From the NCBI GenBank assembly GCA_031261605.1, contig JAISJI010000060.1, forward strand, positions 186,001 through 250,000: a stretch of DNA of 64,000 bases. The letters run 5' to 3'. This DNA is from Ignavibacteria bacterium (GTDB lineage Bacteria > Bacteroidota > Ignavibacteria > Kapaibacteriales > UBA2268). The translations under genes and the position numbers were made by a program. The notes under the pieces are model-generated. The model saw nothing but the letters and a program-made list of their open reading frames with translations, was not told the DNA's origin and did not search any database. Position 1 is the stretch's first letter. Every line of letters starts with the position of its first letter. Positions 26,623 through 36,443 of the stretch are shown here, in pieces.

Positions 26623-26651
26623 CCTCTCGCATTACATTTATGGTTGTTAAA

Positions 26652-27401
26652 TTAATCTTCGGTTTTATCAGCCAACAAATCATCTTCATCAAATTCTACC
26701 CAATCAGGTATAAGGATACGCCCGCAGTTCTCACATTGGAATATCCTATCCAATTGATTACGCATATCAACAATAAGTTGCGATGGTATTTGTCGGTAGC
26801 ATCCTTGACAAGAGCCACGCTTTACTTGAACAGCTGCATCCGGTATTCTGGCGCGAATCACAGCATATCTATCATAGAGTGTATCGTTGATTTTAGTTCT
26901 AAGCTGCTTTCTGATTTTATTATAGTTTTGGACATCTTCGCTTTGTTCTTCTGTAAGTTCATCATATTGGCGATGAACTTCTGCAAGTCGTTCAATAGCA
27001 TCTTCTAATTCTTTCTTTTGGTCATCTAGTATTGACAACAAATTGCCTTCCTTAATGCCCTCCGTTCGCATCTTTACAGATAACTTCTCGTGCTCTGATT
27101 TTAGCGATTTAATTTCAGTGCTGATAGCATCAAATTCTTTATTATTTCTAACCAAGAACTGCTGTTGCGAAAGTTTATCTTCTTTCTCTTTGAGAGCAAC
27201 GAGTGTAGATTTTGCAGTAGATACAAAAACCTTGATGTCATTAAGGATGCCTTCTGTCTCGGTAATTCTATCCTTCTTTTCTGATACTACCACCTCTTGC
27301 GAGTTTATAGCTTTTGGAAGGTCGCCGAGTTCATCCTCAAATTCATCTAATATCTTATCTACGTATGCAATTTTTGCTAAAATTGAAATGTCTTTTTCCA
27401 T
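26652..27401 (-). CDS. Coiled-coil protein with C4 zinc ribbon (DUF164-type)
   Basis: The 249-residue product has a long N-terminal coiled coil (about residues 5-175, with many K/E heptads) and a C-terminal zinc ribbon formed by CQGC near residue 199 and CENC near residue 223. This is the arrangement of the C4-type zinc ribbon (DUF164) proteins found across FCB and delta-proteobacterial genomes. It is predicted to be cytoplasmic and to bind nucleic acid or protein; the true role is not established. It is the first gene of a minus-strand group with purN and the permease. Confidence 0.85.
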   Translation of the reverse strand: MEKDISILAKIAYVDKILDEFEDELGDLPKAINSQEVVVSEKKDRITETEGILNDIKVFVSTAKSTLVALKEKEDKLSQQQFLVRNNKEFDAISTEIKSLKSEHEKLSVKMRTEGIKEGNLLSILDDQKKELEDAIERLAEVHRQYDELTEEQSEDVQNYNKIRKQLRTKINDTLYDRYAVIRARIPDAAVQVKRGSCQGCYRQIPSQLIVDMRNQLDRIFQCENCGRILIPDWVEFDEDDLLADKTED

Positions 27402-27464
27402 ATTTTATTTATTTTATTATTATTAATCTTAGTTATTTTTGGTGTTGTTTTTTGTGGTTTTTTG

Positions 27465-28013
27465 TTAATTAGTCGCTAATTGTTCGTTATCCAATGGACG
27501 CCAGATAGCATACAACATACTCGTAAAAGCAGCTAACAACAAAATAGCCCGCATAGATGCGTTCTTCACATCTATGTATCGCTCAACGAAATACTTTTGA
27601 ATAGATGGGTGATTGAAATCTCTTATGCCATCGTAATAGACGGCTTGTGCAAGTTGGAAGTCCATATAGAAGAAGTATACTTGTATCGGCACTGTTATTA
27701 AAAATAGCACAAAAGCCATAAATAGCCAGCCACGTCTTTTGAAATCTTTGCGGGTATTTATTGCTAACACTATTGAGCAACAAGCTGCCAAACCGTATGC
27801 TATACCGGTGAGCAATGATGTTGTAGAGAATAAGTAAATATTGGTTAAGCGTTCTATATTGGAATACTCGGGCTTTAGGAACATCCCATTACTGCCTATT
27901 GTAAATAGATTATATGCTATGGTTGTCCTGAATATTGTGCCACCGAGCCAAATTACGAACCCAAATATGAAGATGGTTAATAGCACTTTGAATGCTTTAC
28001 TCTTTTCTTTCAT
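27465..28013 (-). CDS. Unknown four-helix membrane protein
   Basis: The 182-residue product has four hydrophobic segments (starting KVLLTIFIFGFVIWLGG, then SLLTGIAYGLAACCSIVLAI, FMAFVLFLITVPIQVYFF and ILLLAAFTSMLYAIW) and no recognised domain. The ATG at 28013 (MKEKSKAF) gives a normal first membrane helix; the frame stays open to 28145, but those extra 44 residues translate an AT-rich leader and contain a third hydrophobic run, so they are less likely. It is an inner-membrane protein of unknown function. It is divergent from the acyltransferase-like gene at 28222. Confidence 0.55.
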   Translation of the reverse strand: MKEKSKAFKVLLTIFIFGFVIWLGGTIFRTTIAYNLFTIGSNGMFLKPEYSNIERLTNIYLFSTTSLLTGIAYGLAACCSIVLAINTRKDFKRRGWLFMAFVLFLITVPIQVYFFYMDFQLAQAVYYDGIRDFNHPSIQKYFVERYIDVKNASMRAILLLAAFTSMLYAIWRPLDNEQLATN

Positions 28014-28163
28014 TACAAACTTCAATAAGATAACTATAAATTTAATATTTTTTTTTGTCATAACAAAGGAATAAGCAAAATAAATAGGAATAAATGTATA
28101 TAACATCGCTTTTTTATCCATTCCACCGCTACACTGATAGTTCAATGTAACGAATACTTGTTT

Positions 28164-28190
28164 TTCTAAAATATTTTTTGTATTTTAGAA
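28164..28190. repeat. Hairpin in a divergent intergenic region
   Basis: TTCTAAAATA (28164-28173) and TATTTTAGAA (28181-28190) are exact reverse complements around a seven-base loop. It lies between two divergent genes, 32 bases before the TTG start at 28222, so it could be an operator or an RNA leader structure; a terminator role is less likely there. Confidence 0.4.
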
Positions 28191-28221
28191 GGTTGTAATT
28201 GATAACATTATTATAATATCT

Positions 28222-29355
28222 TTGAGCAAGGCAAATAGTAGCAGAATTTTCGGATTAGATGTAGCGAGATTATTAGCAATGCTGATGATGGTGCAAGGGC
28301 ATACTGTATATTGCTTGCTCACATCCGGTATTGTTGATTCTGACATCTGGTATTGGCATTTATGGACAGCTATCCGTGGCTACACCGCTCCTATATTCCT
28401 TATGGTATCTGGTGCTGTGCATATATTTGCGAACAAGCGAGACGAAAACGGCATCGTTCCTAATGCAACCACAAAGAGACGTATTAAGACCTGTCTTATG
28501 CTCTTTGCTGTCGGATATTTACTGCAATTCCCTGCAAATAATCTATTTGACCTACCATTTCTTAATTACGAAACACTTGCTTCTTTCCTTAAAGTGAATG
28601 TGCTACAGCTCTTTGCCGTTACATTGATATTTCTTAATATCCTGTTTAAACTTACGAACTCTAACAAACAGCTGGCTACAATATGCTTTATCGTAGGAAA
28701 TGCTCTGATACTTGCTTCGCAATTCTCTTTACAGGTGGATTGGTATAAGCATCTTCCTATTCCTTTTGCTGCTTTCTTCTCTATGTCTAAAGGAACGATA
28801 TTTCCTATTATGCCATTCTCCGGCTACTTGCTAATTGGCTCGGCTATGGGATATTTGATACAGCGAGTGCAACCAGAAAAACGAAATGCTTATATTGTCA
28901 AAAACCTCTTTCTTATTGGCTTACCATACATAGTCATAGGGCATCTGTTTGGCTCTTTGTATGGAACTTATGGGCATAATGTGCTTGGCTCGCCAAGCAT
29001 CCAACTTGGTCTTAGTATCGGACGCGTCGGTGTTGCTATGTGGGTAATATCCTTCTCTACATTGGTCTGTAACGCTTTATCTAGCTGGGAAAACATAATA
29101 TCTATGCTTAGTAAGCGCTCCTTACTAATCTACGTTATACATCTGTTGATAATTTATGGCTCACCAATAACACCTGGTTTGAGGCACTTCTTCTTCAATG
29201 TCAATGCAGCAACAGCGTTCTATTGTGCCTTTTTCGTTATATTCTTCTCAATTCTTATTGTCTATTTATACGATACTTCAAATAAAAATATTGCTGCCAA
29301 CTACTTCTATAAATACGTAATCGTTGCATTGCTAATATATATGCTTCTAATATAA
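28222..29355 (+). CDS. Multipass membrane protein, DUF1624/acyltransferase-like
   Basis: The 377-residue product has about ten hydrophobic segments. Its opening, RIFGLDVARLLAMLMMVQGHT, is typical of DUF1624 and the HGSNAT-like heparan-alpha-glucosaminide acetyltransferase group; related OafB-type proteins transfer acyl groups across the inner membrane. A His in MVQGHT and the segment APIFLMVSGAV are conserved. The start at 28222 is TTG; the first ATG in frame falls after the conserved GLDVAR motif, so an upstream non-ATG start is likely. The substrate is unknown. uvrA follows 25 bases downstream on the same strand. Confidence 0.75.
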   Translation: MSKANSSRIFGLDVARLLAMLMMVQGHTVYCLLTSGIVDSDIWYWHLWTAIRGYTAPIFLMVSGAVHIFANKRDENGIVPNATTKRRIKTCLMLFAVGYLLQFPANNLFDLPFLNYETLASFLKVNVLQLFAVTLIFLNILFKLTNSNKQLATICFIVGNALILASQFSLQVDWYKHLPIPFAAFFSMSKGTIFPIMPFSGYLLIGSAMGYLIQRVQPEKRNAYIVKNLFLIGLPYIVIGHLFGSLYGTYGHNVLGSPSIQLGLSIGRVGVAMWVISFSTLVCNALSSWENIISMLSKRSLLIYVIHLLIIYGSPITPGLRHFFFNVNAATAFYCAFFVIFFSILIVYLYDTSNKNIAANYFYKYVIVALLIYMLLI

Positions 29356-29380
29356 AATCATTACTAATTACCCATACTCA

Positions 29381-32206
29381 ATGTCCGATATAGTTATAAA
29401 AAACGCAAGAGAAAATAATCTCAAAAATATTTCAGTTACTATTCCACGTGATAAACTTATTGTTATTACTGGTCTATCAGGTTCTGGTAAGTCATCGCTT
29501 GCCTTTGATACCATCTATGCAGAAGGACAACGCCGATACATAGATTGCCTCTCCGCATACGCACGGCAATTTATAGGAATGATGAAGAAACCAGATGTGG
29601 ATAGCATTGAAGGGCTGTCTCCATCTATCTCTATTGAGCAAAAGACATTGAACCACAACCCTCGCTCTACTGTTGGAACTACAACCGAAATATATGATTA
29701 CATTCGTCTGCTATATGCAAAAATTGGCGTTCAATATTGCACCGACTGCGGTGTCCCTGTAATCAAACGCACAACTTCACAAATTATTGACGACATATAT
29801 GCACAATATAAAAACAAGAGCATACTAATATTAGCACCGCTCGTATTCGCACGTAAAGGACAATATAACGAACTTTTTGTAACCCTAATTTCACAAGGAT
29901 TTTCCCGCGTCCGCATAGATGGTCAAGTGCAACGATTAGATATTGATATGTCCCTCTCCAGATATAAAAACCACGATATAGAACTTGTAGTTGATAAATG
30001 CACCGTAGATGATATTCATTTGAAACGCATTGAATCCTCCATAAATCTCGCTATTAACAAAGGTAGCGGCTCACTTATGGTGACGGAAGCAAGCGGAAAG
30101 TATGATGAAGACGAGCCATACAATGTTGATGTGACGCTCTTCTCTACTAGTTACTCCTGCCCAAAATGCAATAAATCATATCGCACGCTTGCACCAAATA
30201 TGTTCTCCTTCAATTCACCTTATGGAGCGTGCCCAGAATGCAATGGACTCGGATTGGTGGAAGATTTTGATGAGCATCTGCTGATACCAAGCACAAAACT
30301 ATCCGTTCTAAATGGTGCAATAAGAATACTTGGTCCAAAAATGAAATCGTGGCTCTGGTCAAAAGTAGAGCAATTCGCAGAACAATTTCAGATACCGCTA
30401 AATGTTCCAGTATCCGAAATTCCACCAGACAAATATAACATACTGCTATACGGTAGCGATACATTGAAGAACCACAAAACGGCGTTCAATGGCTTTATAC
30501 CTAACCTCCGCAGTTTGTATAACGATGCATATTCCAGCACACAACAACGCGAACTATCAGAATACCGCATAGTTAGCCAGTGTCCCACTTGCAATGGCAC
30601 ACGCTTAAAGCAAGAGTCCCTTGCGGTGAAAATTGCCGGCTATGGTGTGAACGACATTGTCACATTGGATGTAGAGCAATGCCTCGACTTCTTTAAGGAA
30701 TTTGATAACAAGTTAAGCAAGCAAGATAGACAAATCGCAACACTTATAACCAAAGAGATTAAGGATAGATTGCAATTCTTACTCAACGTTGGTCTCCCCT
30801 ACTTCTCACTCAATAGAACGGTCACCTCGCTATCTGGTGGCGAAGCACAACGTATTCGTTTAGCATCGCAAATTGGTTCGCAACTTGTTGGCATCACTTA
30901 CGTACTAGATGAGCCAAGTATCGGCTTGCATCAGCACGACAATTACAAGTTGATTAGTTCGCTGAAGCAACTACGCGACCTCGGCAATACAGTTATCATC
31001 GTTGAACACGACAGGTCAATGATGGAAGAAGCCGATTTCGTTATTGATATTGGTCCTGGTGCTGGTTCCCACGGCGGAGAAATTTTACTTGCAACGGAAA
31101 CAAGTAAAATCACAAAACTTGGCAAAAAGGCAAAAGAAACATCTCTTACATACCAATACATTAACAACATTAAGAAAATAGAGCCACCAGCAGAATATAG
31201 AAAGCCAGATGCCGAAAAAATGCTCTCAATCGTTGGAGCAACAGGCAACAATCTAAAGAACGTCACGGTGAATATTCCTTTGGGGCTATTCGTATGCGTT
31301 ACAGGTATGAGTGGTAGCGGTAAATCCACTCTCATCAATGATACATTATTCCCTATTCTATCCAATCGATTACACCACTCTACTCTTATTCCGTTGGCTT
31401 ACGAAAAAATTGTTGGTATTGGCAATGTAAATAAAGTAATAGAAGTAGACCAAAGCCCAATAGGACGCACACCAAGGTCTAACCCAGCAACATATACAAA
31501 GATATTTGACATCGTTCGCAACCACTACTCTTCATTGCCAGAGTCGCAAATTCGTGGATATAAGCCCGGTCGCTTCTCATTCAATGTCCCCGGTGGTAGA
31601 TGCGAAGAGTGCGAAGGCGCTGGTATAAAGAAATTAGTAATGAACTTTCTGCCCGATGTGTATGTCACTTGCGACTCTTGCAATGGCAAGCGATATAATG
31701 AAGAGACGCTACAAGTCAAATTTAAAGGCAAATCTATTGCGGATGTTTTGGATATGACGGTAGAGCAATCAGTCGCTTTCTTTGAGAATATTCCTATGCT
31801 TAAGAATAGATTGAAAGTGCTAAATGATGTGGGGTTAGGATACATAAAACTCGGTCAGCAGGCGCCAACTCTATCCGGTGGTGAAGCACAGAGAGTAAAA
31901 CTCGCAACAGAATTAGCACGACCATCAACCGGAAAAACTATTTTCTTATTAGATGAGCCAACTACAGGTCTGCATTTTGAAGATATTCGCGTGCTATTAG
32001 AACTCTTGCAGCATTTGGTAGATAAAGGCAACACCATCATTGTAATAGAGCATAATTTGGATGTGGTGAAATGTGCTGATTGGGTGATTGACCTCGGACC
32101 AGAAGGCGGCAGAAAAGGCGGTTATATTGTAGCAGAAGGCAATCCAATACAAGTAGCAAATTGCCCCGATAGCATTACAGGGCAATATTTGAAGAGAGAG
32201 TTTTAG
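29381..32206 (+). CDS. uvrA: Excinuclease ABC subunit A
   Basis: The 941-residue ATPase is the damage-recognition subunit of nucleotide excision repair and loads UvrB. It has two ABC modules: Walker [21 protein letters not shown] near residue 32 and [15 protein letters not shown] near residue 644, and the signature motifs [12 protein letters not shown] and [12 protein letters not shown]. Zinc-finger cysteines appear as CPKCNKSY...CPECNGLG and as CEECEGAG...CDSCNGKRY. The length and order match standard UvrA. No uvrB or uvrC is in the window. Confidence 0.97.
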   Translation: MSDIVIKNARENNLKNISVTIPRDKLIVITGLSGSGKSSLAFDTIYAEGQRRYIDCLSAYARQFIGMMKKPDVDSIEGLSPSISIEQKTLNHNPRSTVGTTTEIYDYIRLLYAKIGVQYCTDCGVPVIKRTTSQIIDDIYAQYKNKSILILAPLVFARKGQYNELFVTLISQGFSRVRIDGQVQRLDIDMSLSRYKNHDIELVVDKCTVDDIHLKRIESSINLAINKGSGSLMVTEASGKYDEDEPYNVDVTLFSTSYSCPKCNKSYRTLAPNMFSFNSPYGACPECNGLGLVEDFDEHLLIPSTKLSVLNGAIRILGPKMKSWLWSKVEQFAEQFQIPLNVPVSEIPPDKYNILLYGSDTLKNHKTAFNGFIPNLRSLYNDAYSSTQQRELSEYRIVSQCPTCNGTRLKQESLAVKIAGYGVNDIVTLDVEQCLDFFKEFDNKLSKQDRQIATLITKEIKDRLQFLLNVGLPYFSLNRTVTSLSGGEAQRIRLASQIGSQLVGITYVLDEPSIGLHQHDNYKLISSLKQLRDLGNTVIIVEHDRSMMEEADFVIDIGPGAGSHGGEILLATETSKITKLGKKAKETSLTYQYINNIKKIEPPAEYRKPDAEKMLSIVGATGNNLKNVTVNIPLGLFVCVTGMSGSGKSTLINDTLFPILSNRLHHSTLIPLAYEKIVGIGNVNKVIEVDQSPIGRTPRSNPATYTKIFDIVRNHYSSLPESQIRGYKPGRFSFNVPGGRCEECEGAGIKKLVMNFLPDVYVTCDSCNGKRYNEETLQVKFKGKSIADVLDMTVEQSVAFFENIPMLKNRLKVLNDVGLGYIKLGQQAPTLSGGEAQRVKLATELARPSTGKTIFLLDEPTTGLHFEDIRVLLELLQHLVDKGNTIIVIEHNLDVVKCADWVIDLGPEGGRKGGYIVAEGNPIQVANCPDSITGQYLKREF

Positions 32207-32225
32207 TTTATAATTAAGTTTTAGT

Positions 32226-34442
32226 TTATGATTCGTCTGCATTAGCAGTAGTTTCAGGTTCTGCTTCGGCATATTTCTCTCTTGTTGCGATTTTCCCTTT
32301 AAGTTCATTGATAATAGTTTCCTTAACTATTTTTATTTCTTTTATAGTTATATCGGCATCATCAAATTGGTTGCATTTAATTCTATCATCAATGATTGCA
32401 TTAAATGCTGAAACGAATTGCTCGGAATCAGGAGTAGATTTAGATAGCGCCTCTGCTGTGTCGCACAGCATAAGAATGGCTGCTTCTTTGGTTTGAGGTT
32501 TCGGACCTGGGTATCTGTAATCGTCTTTATTAACTATATCTCCGCTATCTTTGGAATTATTTAGCGAAACATTATAGAAATGCTTAACTAACGTTGTTCC
32601 GTGGTGCTGTGGTATAAAGTCAATGATACATTGTGGTAGATTTGCTATCTCTGCTTTGCGAATTCCGTCTTCTACGTGCTTGATAATAGCAGCAGCGCTT
32701 TGCTTGGGAGTCATCTTTGCGTGCAAATCTATTTTATATTGCTCTTTGTTTTCGGTGAACAATTGTGGATTATCCAACTTCCCAATGTCGTGGAACATAG
32801 CGCCAGCATATACCAAATGCTTATTTGCATCTATTGCAACAGCAGACATAGTAGCAAGGTGTGCCACTTCTCTACTATGTTCGAATGTGCCTCTTGCTCG
32901 CTCGCGTAGTTCTGTAACTAATGGATGCTCCTTAGCTACATATTCGTGTAATTTCAAATTAGTTATTATCGCTGTGCTGAATCTATTGATTATCATAAGC
33001 AAGCCGAACGTAATAATAGGAGCAAGAATAGCATTGATAAGACCGAGAAATAATTGTGGCATCATCGTATCGAATTCATATACACGCTGGAAGCCAATTA
33101 CGAAAATGGAAATCACAAAGCCAATGAAGATATACAGTATGGAACTGAACATTTGCGTTCTATCTTCAACATCCTTCACTGCATAAGCAGCGATAGAGCC
33201 AGTGAAGAGCATAGTTAGACCTAAGAAGTAGTCATTACCTCGCACTCCAGCAAGCAACATTGCCATAACTACGGTAGTATAAAATGCGGTACGAGAGTCA
33301 AATACAATCGCTACAAACATAGCCAGTGCAGGTATCGGCACTAAATACTCTATCGGAGCATCCACTGCGGTGGATTGCAAGTAAAACGTAAGCCACGCCA
33401 AAAACGAGACAAACACCGGTGCAATGCAAATGATAAGTAATTGCAAGTTGCTCGCCCAAATGCGTTTACGGATAATTGCTAAGAATATTAGCAGAATGGA
33501 ACACAGCACCAGCGAATGACCTATACATCCAATAATTATTAACATATAATGCTGGTCGTTTTCACTTGCGATATTGGAATCTCTATATGAACGGATTATG
33601 AGCAATTTTTCCGAAGTTAGTGTATGACCACGCTCTACTATTTTATCGCCTGTATGCACAATGCCTATAGTTCTACGAACAGATTGCTCTGCTGCTACAG
33701 CGGAACGCTCTGTAAGTTCATCAGAGAATATTAAATTCGGTTGCGATAACTTAAATACTATATCTTCTATGAATTGTGCCGATTGTTCATTAAATATTTC
33801 TTCGCAATATCGTTGTAGTTCTATGGAAAACTTTTGCCTATCAATCGCTAAATCTTTTTCTATTAAGTAATCGGTATTTGACAACTCTCTAATTGATAGA
33901 ACATTATTAATCTTAAATCTATCTAATAACTGGTCAATGTAGCCACGCTTGTATTGCCGTTTAAGAAATGGGACAACACTATTCTTTATCTTTGTCACAA
34001 CCTCATTCTGTATTGCTTCTGGCTGATTGAAAAAACGTGTAATATGTTCATTCGTTGCGTATTGTTGAAGAACAACATCGCTATGTTGTAATATCGCTTC
34101 GCGAATATCACCGCTCAATTTTTCAATTAAATTCTTCTCTGATTGTTTGTTTAAAAGAAATACAGGTATTACACTATCTCTGGCATTTTTCACTTCCGCA
34201 TCGTATTGTGGCTTTGGCTTGTAGACAGAGAAACTATGGTCGGCGACAAGAGTTGGGTCAGTCCAGATATTACCCACACTATTTACATCTTTATCTGATT
34301 CCAATATACTTTTCTTGTAATTTAGAAAAGAAAATAGCGAGCATAGCAATATGGTCACAGAAATTATTACTACTTTAATAACTTTGGAATGGTGAAATGA
34401 ACTAATTTCGTAATCTTTTTTCTCTTTGATGATTGGTTGCAT
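32226..34442 (-). CDS. 7TM-HD domain phosphodiesterase, PgpH-like (probable c-di-AMP hydrolase)
   Basis: The 738-residue product has an N-terminal membrane anchor (VVIISVTILLCSLFSFLNY), an extracytoplasmic 7TMR-HDED region (about residues 60-290), about seven hydrophobic segments (290-490), and a cytoplasmic HD domain. The HD motifs are visible: HSREVAHLA, MFHDIGKLD (metal-binding HD), and FIPQHHGTT. This is the architecture of PgpH, which hydrolyses cyclic di-AMP to pApA in Listeria and relatives. No diadenylate cyclase gene lies in the window. Its stop is 20 bases from the convergent uvrA stop. Confidence 0.9.
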   Translation of the reverse strand: MQPIIKEKKDYEISSFHHSKVIKVVIISVTILLCSLFSFLNYKKSILESDKDVNSVGNIWTDPTLVADHSFSVYKPKPQYDAEVKNARDSVIPVFLLNKQSEKNLIEKLSGDIREAILQHSDVVLQQYATNEHITRFFNQPEAIQNEVVTKIKNSVVPFLKRQYKRGYIDQLLDRFKINNVLSIRELSNTDYLIEKDLAIDRQKFSIELQRYCEEIFNEQSAQFIEDIVFKLSQPNLIFSDELTERSAVAAEQSVRRTIGIVHTGDKIVERGHTLTSEKLLIIRSYRDSNIASENDQHYMLIIIGCIGHSLVLCSILLIFLAIIRKRIWASNLQLLIICIAPVFVSFLAWLTFYLQSTAVDAPIEYLVPIPALAMFVAIVFDSRTAFYTTVVMAMLLAGVRGNDYFLGLTMLFTGSIAAYAVKDVEDRTQMFSSILYIFIGFVISIFVIGFQRVYEFDTMMPQLFLGLINAILAPIITFGLLMIINRFSTAIITNLKLHEYVAKEHPLVTELRERARGTFEHSREVAHLATMSAVAIDANKHLVYAGAMFHDIGKLDNPQLFTENKEQYKIDLHAKMTPKQSAAAIIKHVEDGIRKAEIANLPQCIIDFIPQHHGTTLVKHFYNVSLNNSKDSGDIVNKDDYRYPGPKPQTKEAAILMLCDTAEALSKSTPDSEQFVSAFNAIIDDRIKCNQFDDADITIKEIKIVKETIINELKGKIATREKYAEAEPETTANADES

Positions 34443-34541
34443 TTATATCCTGCACAATTTTATTTGTATGTAATATAACTTTTTTTCGTAAATTATCAAT
34501 CGAACTCATTAAATTTACTGCTATAACTAACCAATTTTCAA

Positions 34542-35315
34542 ATGTCAGACATAAATGATGCTCCGTTAAACGATGACAATGCTCCTTCTTCAAATAATGA
34601 GGAAGAAAGCAATATGAGTTTTCTACAACATCTCACCGAACTAAGAAAACGAATAATTCTTGCTCTCGTTAGCATCATTATCGGATGCGCCGCTACCGCT
34701 TTCTTTATCTCTGACTTAATGCGTGATGTATTTTTGCATCCTGCTTTATCGAGCGGTCTGTCGCTTCAAAACTTACAGCCATTCGGACAACCATTTCTAT
34801 ACTTCAAAGTAATTGCAATCACCGGAATTATAGTAGCAATGCCATTCGTTCTATATCAATTCTGGCTTTTCATAGCACCCGCTCTCTACGAAAACGAAAA
34901 AAAATGGATAAGCAGAGCAACACTCTTCACATCTCTTAGTTTTTTGTGCGGCGTAGTATTCTCCTACTTCGTTCTTATACCGACAATGCTAACTTTCGCA
35001 GCAAATTTCGGCTCCGATTTAATAGAAAATCGCATTGATGTGAACGAATACTTCTCCTTCGTATCAATGATTCTCTTAGCGGCTGGCGGTTTGTTTGAAT
35101 TACCAATGCTATCGTTCATTCTTTCTAAAATGCAACTCATTACTCCAAAATTTTTATCCAAATATAGAAGGCACGCCATCCTCGTTATATTAATTTTGGC
35201 TGCCGTTCTAACTCCTACTCCAGACCCTGTAAGCCAATTAATTTTCGCAGCACCAATTTTTGTATTATACGAAATCAGCATACTTGTCTCCCGCCTCGTT
35301 TATAAGAATATGTAA
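34542..35315 (+). CDS. tatC: Sec-independent protein translocase subunit TatC
   Basis: The 257-residue product has six hydrophobic segments and the TatC signature: MSFLQHLTELRKRIILAL near residue 25 (the conserved H-x-x-E-L-R/K patch), PFLYFKVIAITG, PFVLYQFWLFIAPALYENEKKW, and LTPTPDPVSQ near the end. It docks twin-arginine signal peptides and builds the export channel with TatA. The N-terminal 25 residues are acidic and longer than in E. coli. tatA is not adjacent; a TatA-like gene lies at 43790. It is followed by 535 bases without a gene, holding repeats. Confidence 0.95.
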   Translation: MSDINDAPLNDDNAPSSNNEEESNMSFLQHLTELRKRIILALVSIIIGCAATAFFISDLMRDVFLHPALSSGLSLQNLQPFGQPFLYFKVIAITGIIVAMPFVLYQFWLFIAPALYENEKKWISRATLFTSLSFLCGVVFSYFVLIPTMLTFAANFGSDLIENRIDVNEYFSFVSMILLAAGGLFELPMLSFILSKMQLITPKFLSKYRRHAILVILILAAVLTPTPDPVSQLIFAAPIFVLYEISILVSRLVYKNM

Positions 35316-35346
35316 TCCTAATAACCCCATTCCCACAAAGGAAGGT

Positions 35347-35418
35347 CTCAACCTAACCCCCTAACCACAAGAAAGGGCTCAACCTAACCCCCTAACCCCC
35401 TTCCCACAAGGAAGGGGG
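35347..35418. repeat. C-rich direct repeats with a GC hairpin
   Basis: The 20-base unit CTCAACCTAACCCCCTAACC occurs at 35347-35366 and again at 35378-35397, a period of 31. It ends in a hairpin: CCCCCTTCC (35396-35404), loop CACAA, GGAAGGGGG (35410-35418). A decayed partner (CCCCATTCCCACAAAGGAAGG) sits just before, at about 35326-35346. The strongly C-rich strand differs from the AT-rich neighbourhood and looks like a dispersed intergenic repeat. Confidence 0.6.
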
Positions 35419-35450
35419 ACAACTATTGCAGTAAAATCATAGTCCATCAT

Positions 35451-35478
35451 CCAAATCTGTTTAATCATAGTTCAGACA
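35451..35478. repeat. Decayed half copy of the TTCAGACA palindromic element
   Basis: This stretch reads AAATCTGTTTAATCATAG and then TTCAGACA, close to the right arm of the element at 17399-17528 (TAAATTATGATTCAGACA). No left arm (TGTCTGAA) was found within about 150 bases upstream, so it is a half copy or a related repeat. Confidence 0.4.
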
Positions 35479-35487
35479 CAAAAAAAG

Positions 35488-35496
35488 TTATCCACA
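35488..35496 (+). promoter_or_regulatory. Isolated perfect DnaA-box sequence
   Basis: TTATCCACA is an exact match to the DnaA box. It is single, so it does not mark an origin by itself. It lies in the repeat-rich gap after tatC. Confidence 0.25.
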
Positions 35497-35586
35497 CTAC
35501 AAAAAAAATCTTTTTTATATGAAGGAAATATACTAATTTGTATTCATAAACATTCTGTTTTTATCCTCCACTCTTACCCATATCGG

Positions 35587-35767
35587 CAACTTTACATAAT
35601 GGAGTTTATATTGACGCCACATCTAACTCCTTGTATTATCGCTACTTAGCAACGCCACTCCACCATCAAATCTCCCAAAATCTCCATTTCCCCGTCTTGT
35701 CAAAAACTTAACATCTTCATATTTCAGCACTTACATTTTTCAATATAAACTCCATTATGTAAAGTTG
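35587..35767. repeat. MITE-like unit with 28-bp perfect terminal inverted repeats
   Basis: Bases 35587-35614 (starting CAACTTTACATAATGGAG) are the exact reverse complement of 35740-35767. They enclose 125 bases without an ORF. The size (181 bases), perfect ends and lack of coding potential are those of a non-autonomous mobile element (MITE) or of an invertible segment. No clear target duplication was seen at the flanks, and no transposase gene is in the window. Confidence 0.65.
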
Positions 35768-35777
35768 GAATGTGCGG

Positions 35778-35813
35778 AGCCCTCTCCCCTATTGGTGATG
35801 GGGGGCTGTTTTT
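35778..35813 (+). terminator. Hairpin with T-run before the uracil-DNA glycosylase gene
   Basis: AGCCC...CCC at 35778-35789 pairs with GGGGGGCT at 35800-35807 with a bulge, and GTTTTT follows. It lies between the inverted-repeat unit and the glycosylase start, so it may end transcripts that enter from the repeat region. It also argues for the ATG at 35851 as the gene start. Confidence 0.45.
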
Positions 35814-35850
35814 AAATGTTGCGAAATTATATTCACATACTTATATTATT

Positions 35851-36438
35851 ATGGAAAAACAAAAACAAAAAGCAGAACTTGACGAATTGAAAAAGCAAGT
35901 TTCTGACTGTCAGCAGTGCGAGTTATCAAAAACTCGAAAGAATATCGTATTTGGAGAAGGAAATCCCAATGCCGATATTATGGTAATCGGCGAGGCACCC
36001 GGTGCAAACGAAGATGAGCAAGGACGTCCCTTCGTAGGAAAAGCAGGCAACTTGGTTACCGAAGTTTTGGAATCCGTAAATTTGACCCGAGGGGAAGTTT
36101 ATATTTCAAATGTATGCAAATGTCGTCCGCCTGAAAACAACCTGAATCAACATCAATCAGCAGTGGATGCTTGCGAAGCATATTTGCAAAAAGAAATAGC
36201 AATTATTAAGCCGAAATTTATATTGGCACTTGGGTTGACTGCAGCAAAATCATTACTCAAAAAACAAATCAGCCAAAATGATTTGATGAGTAATATTCAC
36301 GGCAAAGTATTTGATTATCAGGACACCAAAATACTTGTAACGTATCACCCAACAGCACGTATTTCGCCGTTGGATATTATTTTAGCCGATGTAAGGCAGA
36401 TTCCTGAGATTATTAACCCTAATTCAAAGGAGGTGTAA
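35851..36438 (+). CDS. Family 4 uracil-DNA glycosylase (Fe-S type)
   Basis: The 195-residue enzyme removes uracil from DNA after cytosine deamination. The family 4 signature [20 protein letters not shown] is near residue 47, the Fe-S cysteines are in CQQCELSK and NVCKCRPP with a later DACEAY, and VTYHPTA supplies the C-terminal motif (HP-x-A). The frame is open from 35770, but the extra residues there translate a hairpin, so the ATG at 35851 is chosen. It is followed after five bases by the SHOCT gene, and both are bounded by repeats on the left and a terminator on the right. Confidence 0.92.
   Translation: MEKQKQKAELDELKKQVSDCQQCELSKTRKNIVFGEGNPNADIMVIGEAPGANEDEQGRPFVGKAGNLVTEVLESVNLTRGEVYISNVCKCRPPENNLNQHQSAVDACEAYLQKEIAIIKPKFILALGLTAAKSLLKKQISQNDLMSNIHGKVFDYQDTKILVTYHPTARISPLDIILADVRQIPEIINPNSKEV
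36427..36434 (+). promoter_or_regulatory. Perfect Shine-Dalgarno site (AAGGAGGT) of the SHOCT gene
   Basis: AAGGAGGT ends nine bases before the ATG at 36444 and overlaps the last codons of the glycosylase gene. Most starts in this window have no such site, so this gene stands out. Confidence 0.7.
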
Positions 36439-36443
36439 GAGAT

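Noticed and set aside
35347-35397. CRISPR-like array from the repeated 20-base unit
   Set aside because: Only two units with an 11-base gap, no spacers of CRISPR length and no cas genes.
35488-35496. Replication origin suggested by a perfect DnaA box
   Set aside because: Only one box, no cluster, and no dnaA, dnaN or AT-rich unwinding array next to it.
35770-35850. Longer N-terminus of the uracil-DNA glycosylase from an ATG at 35770
   Set aside because: The extra residues translate a GC hairpin with a T-run and are unlike the family N-terminus; the ATG at 35851 gives the normal length.
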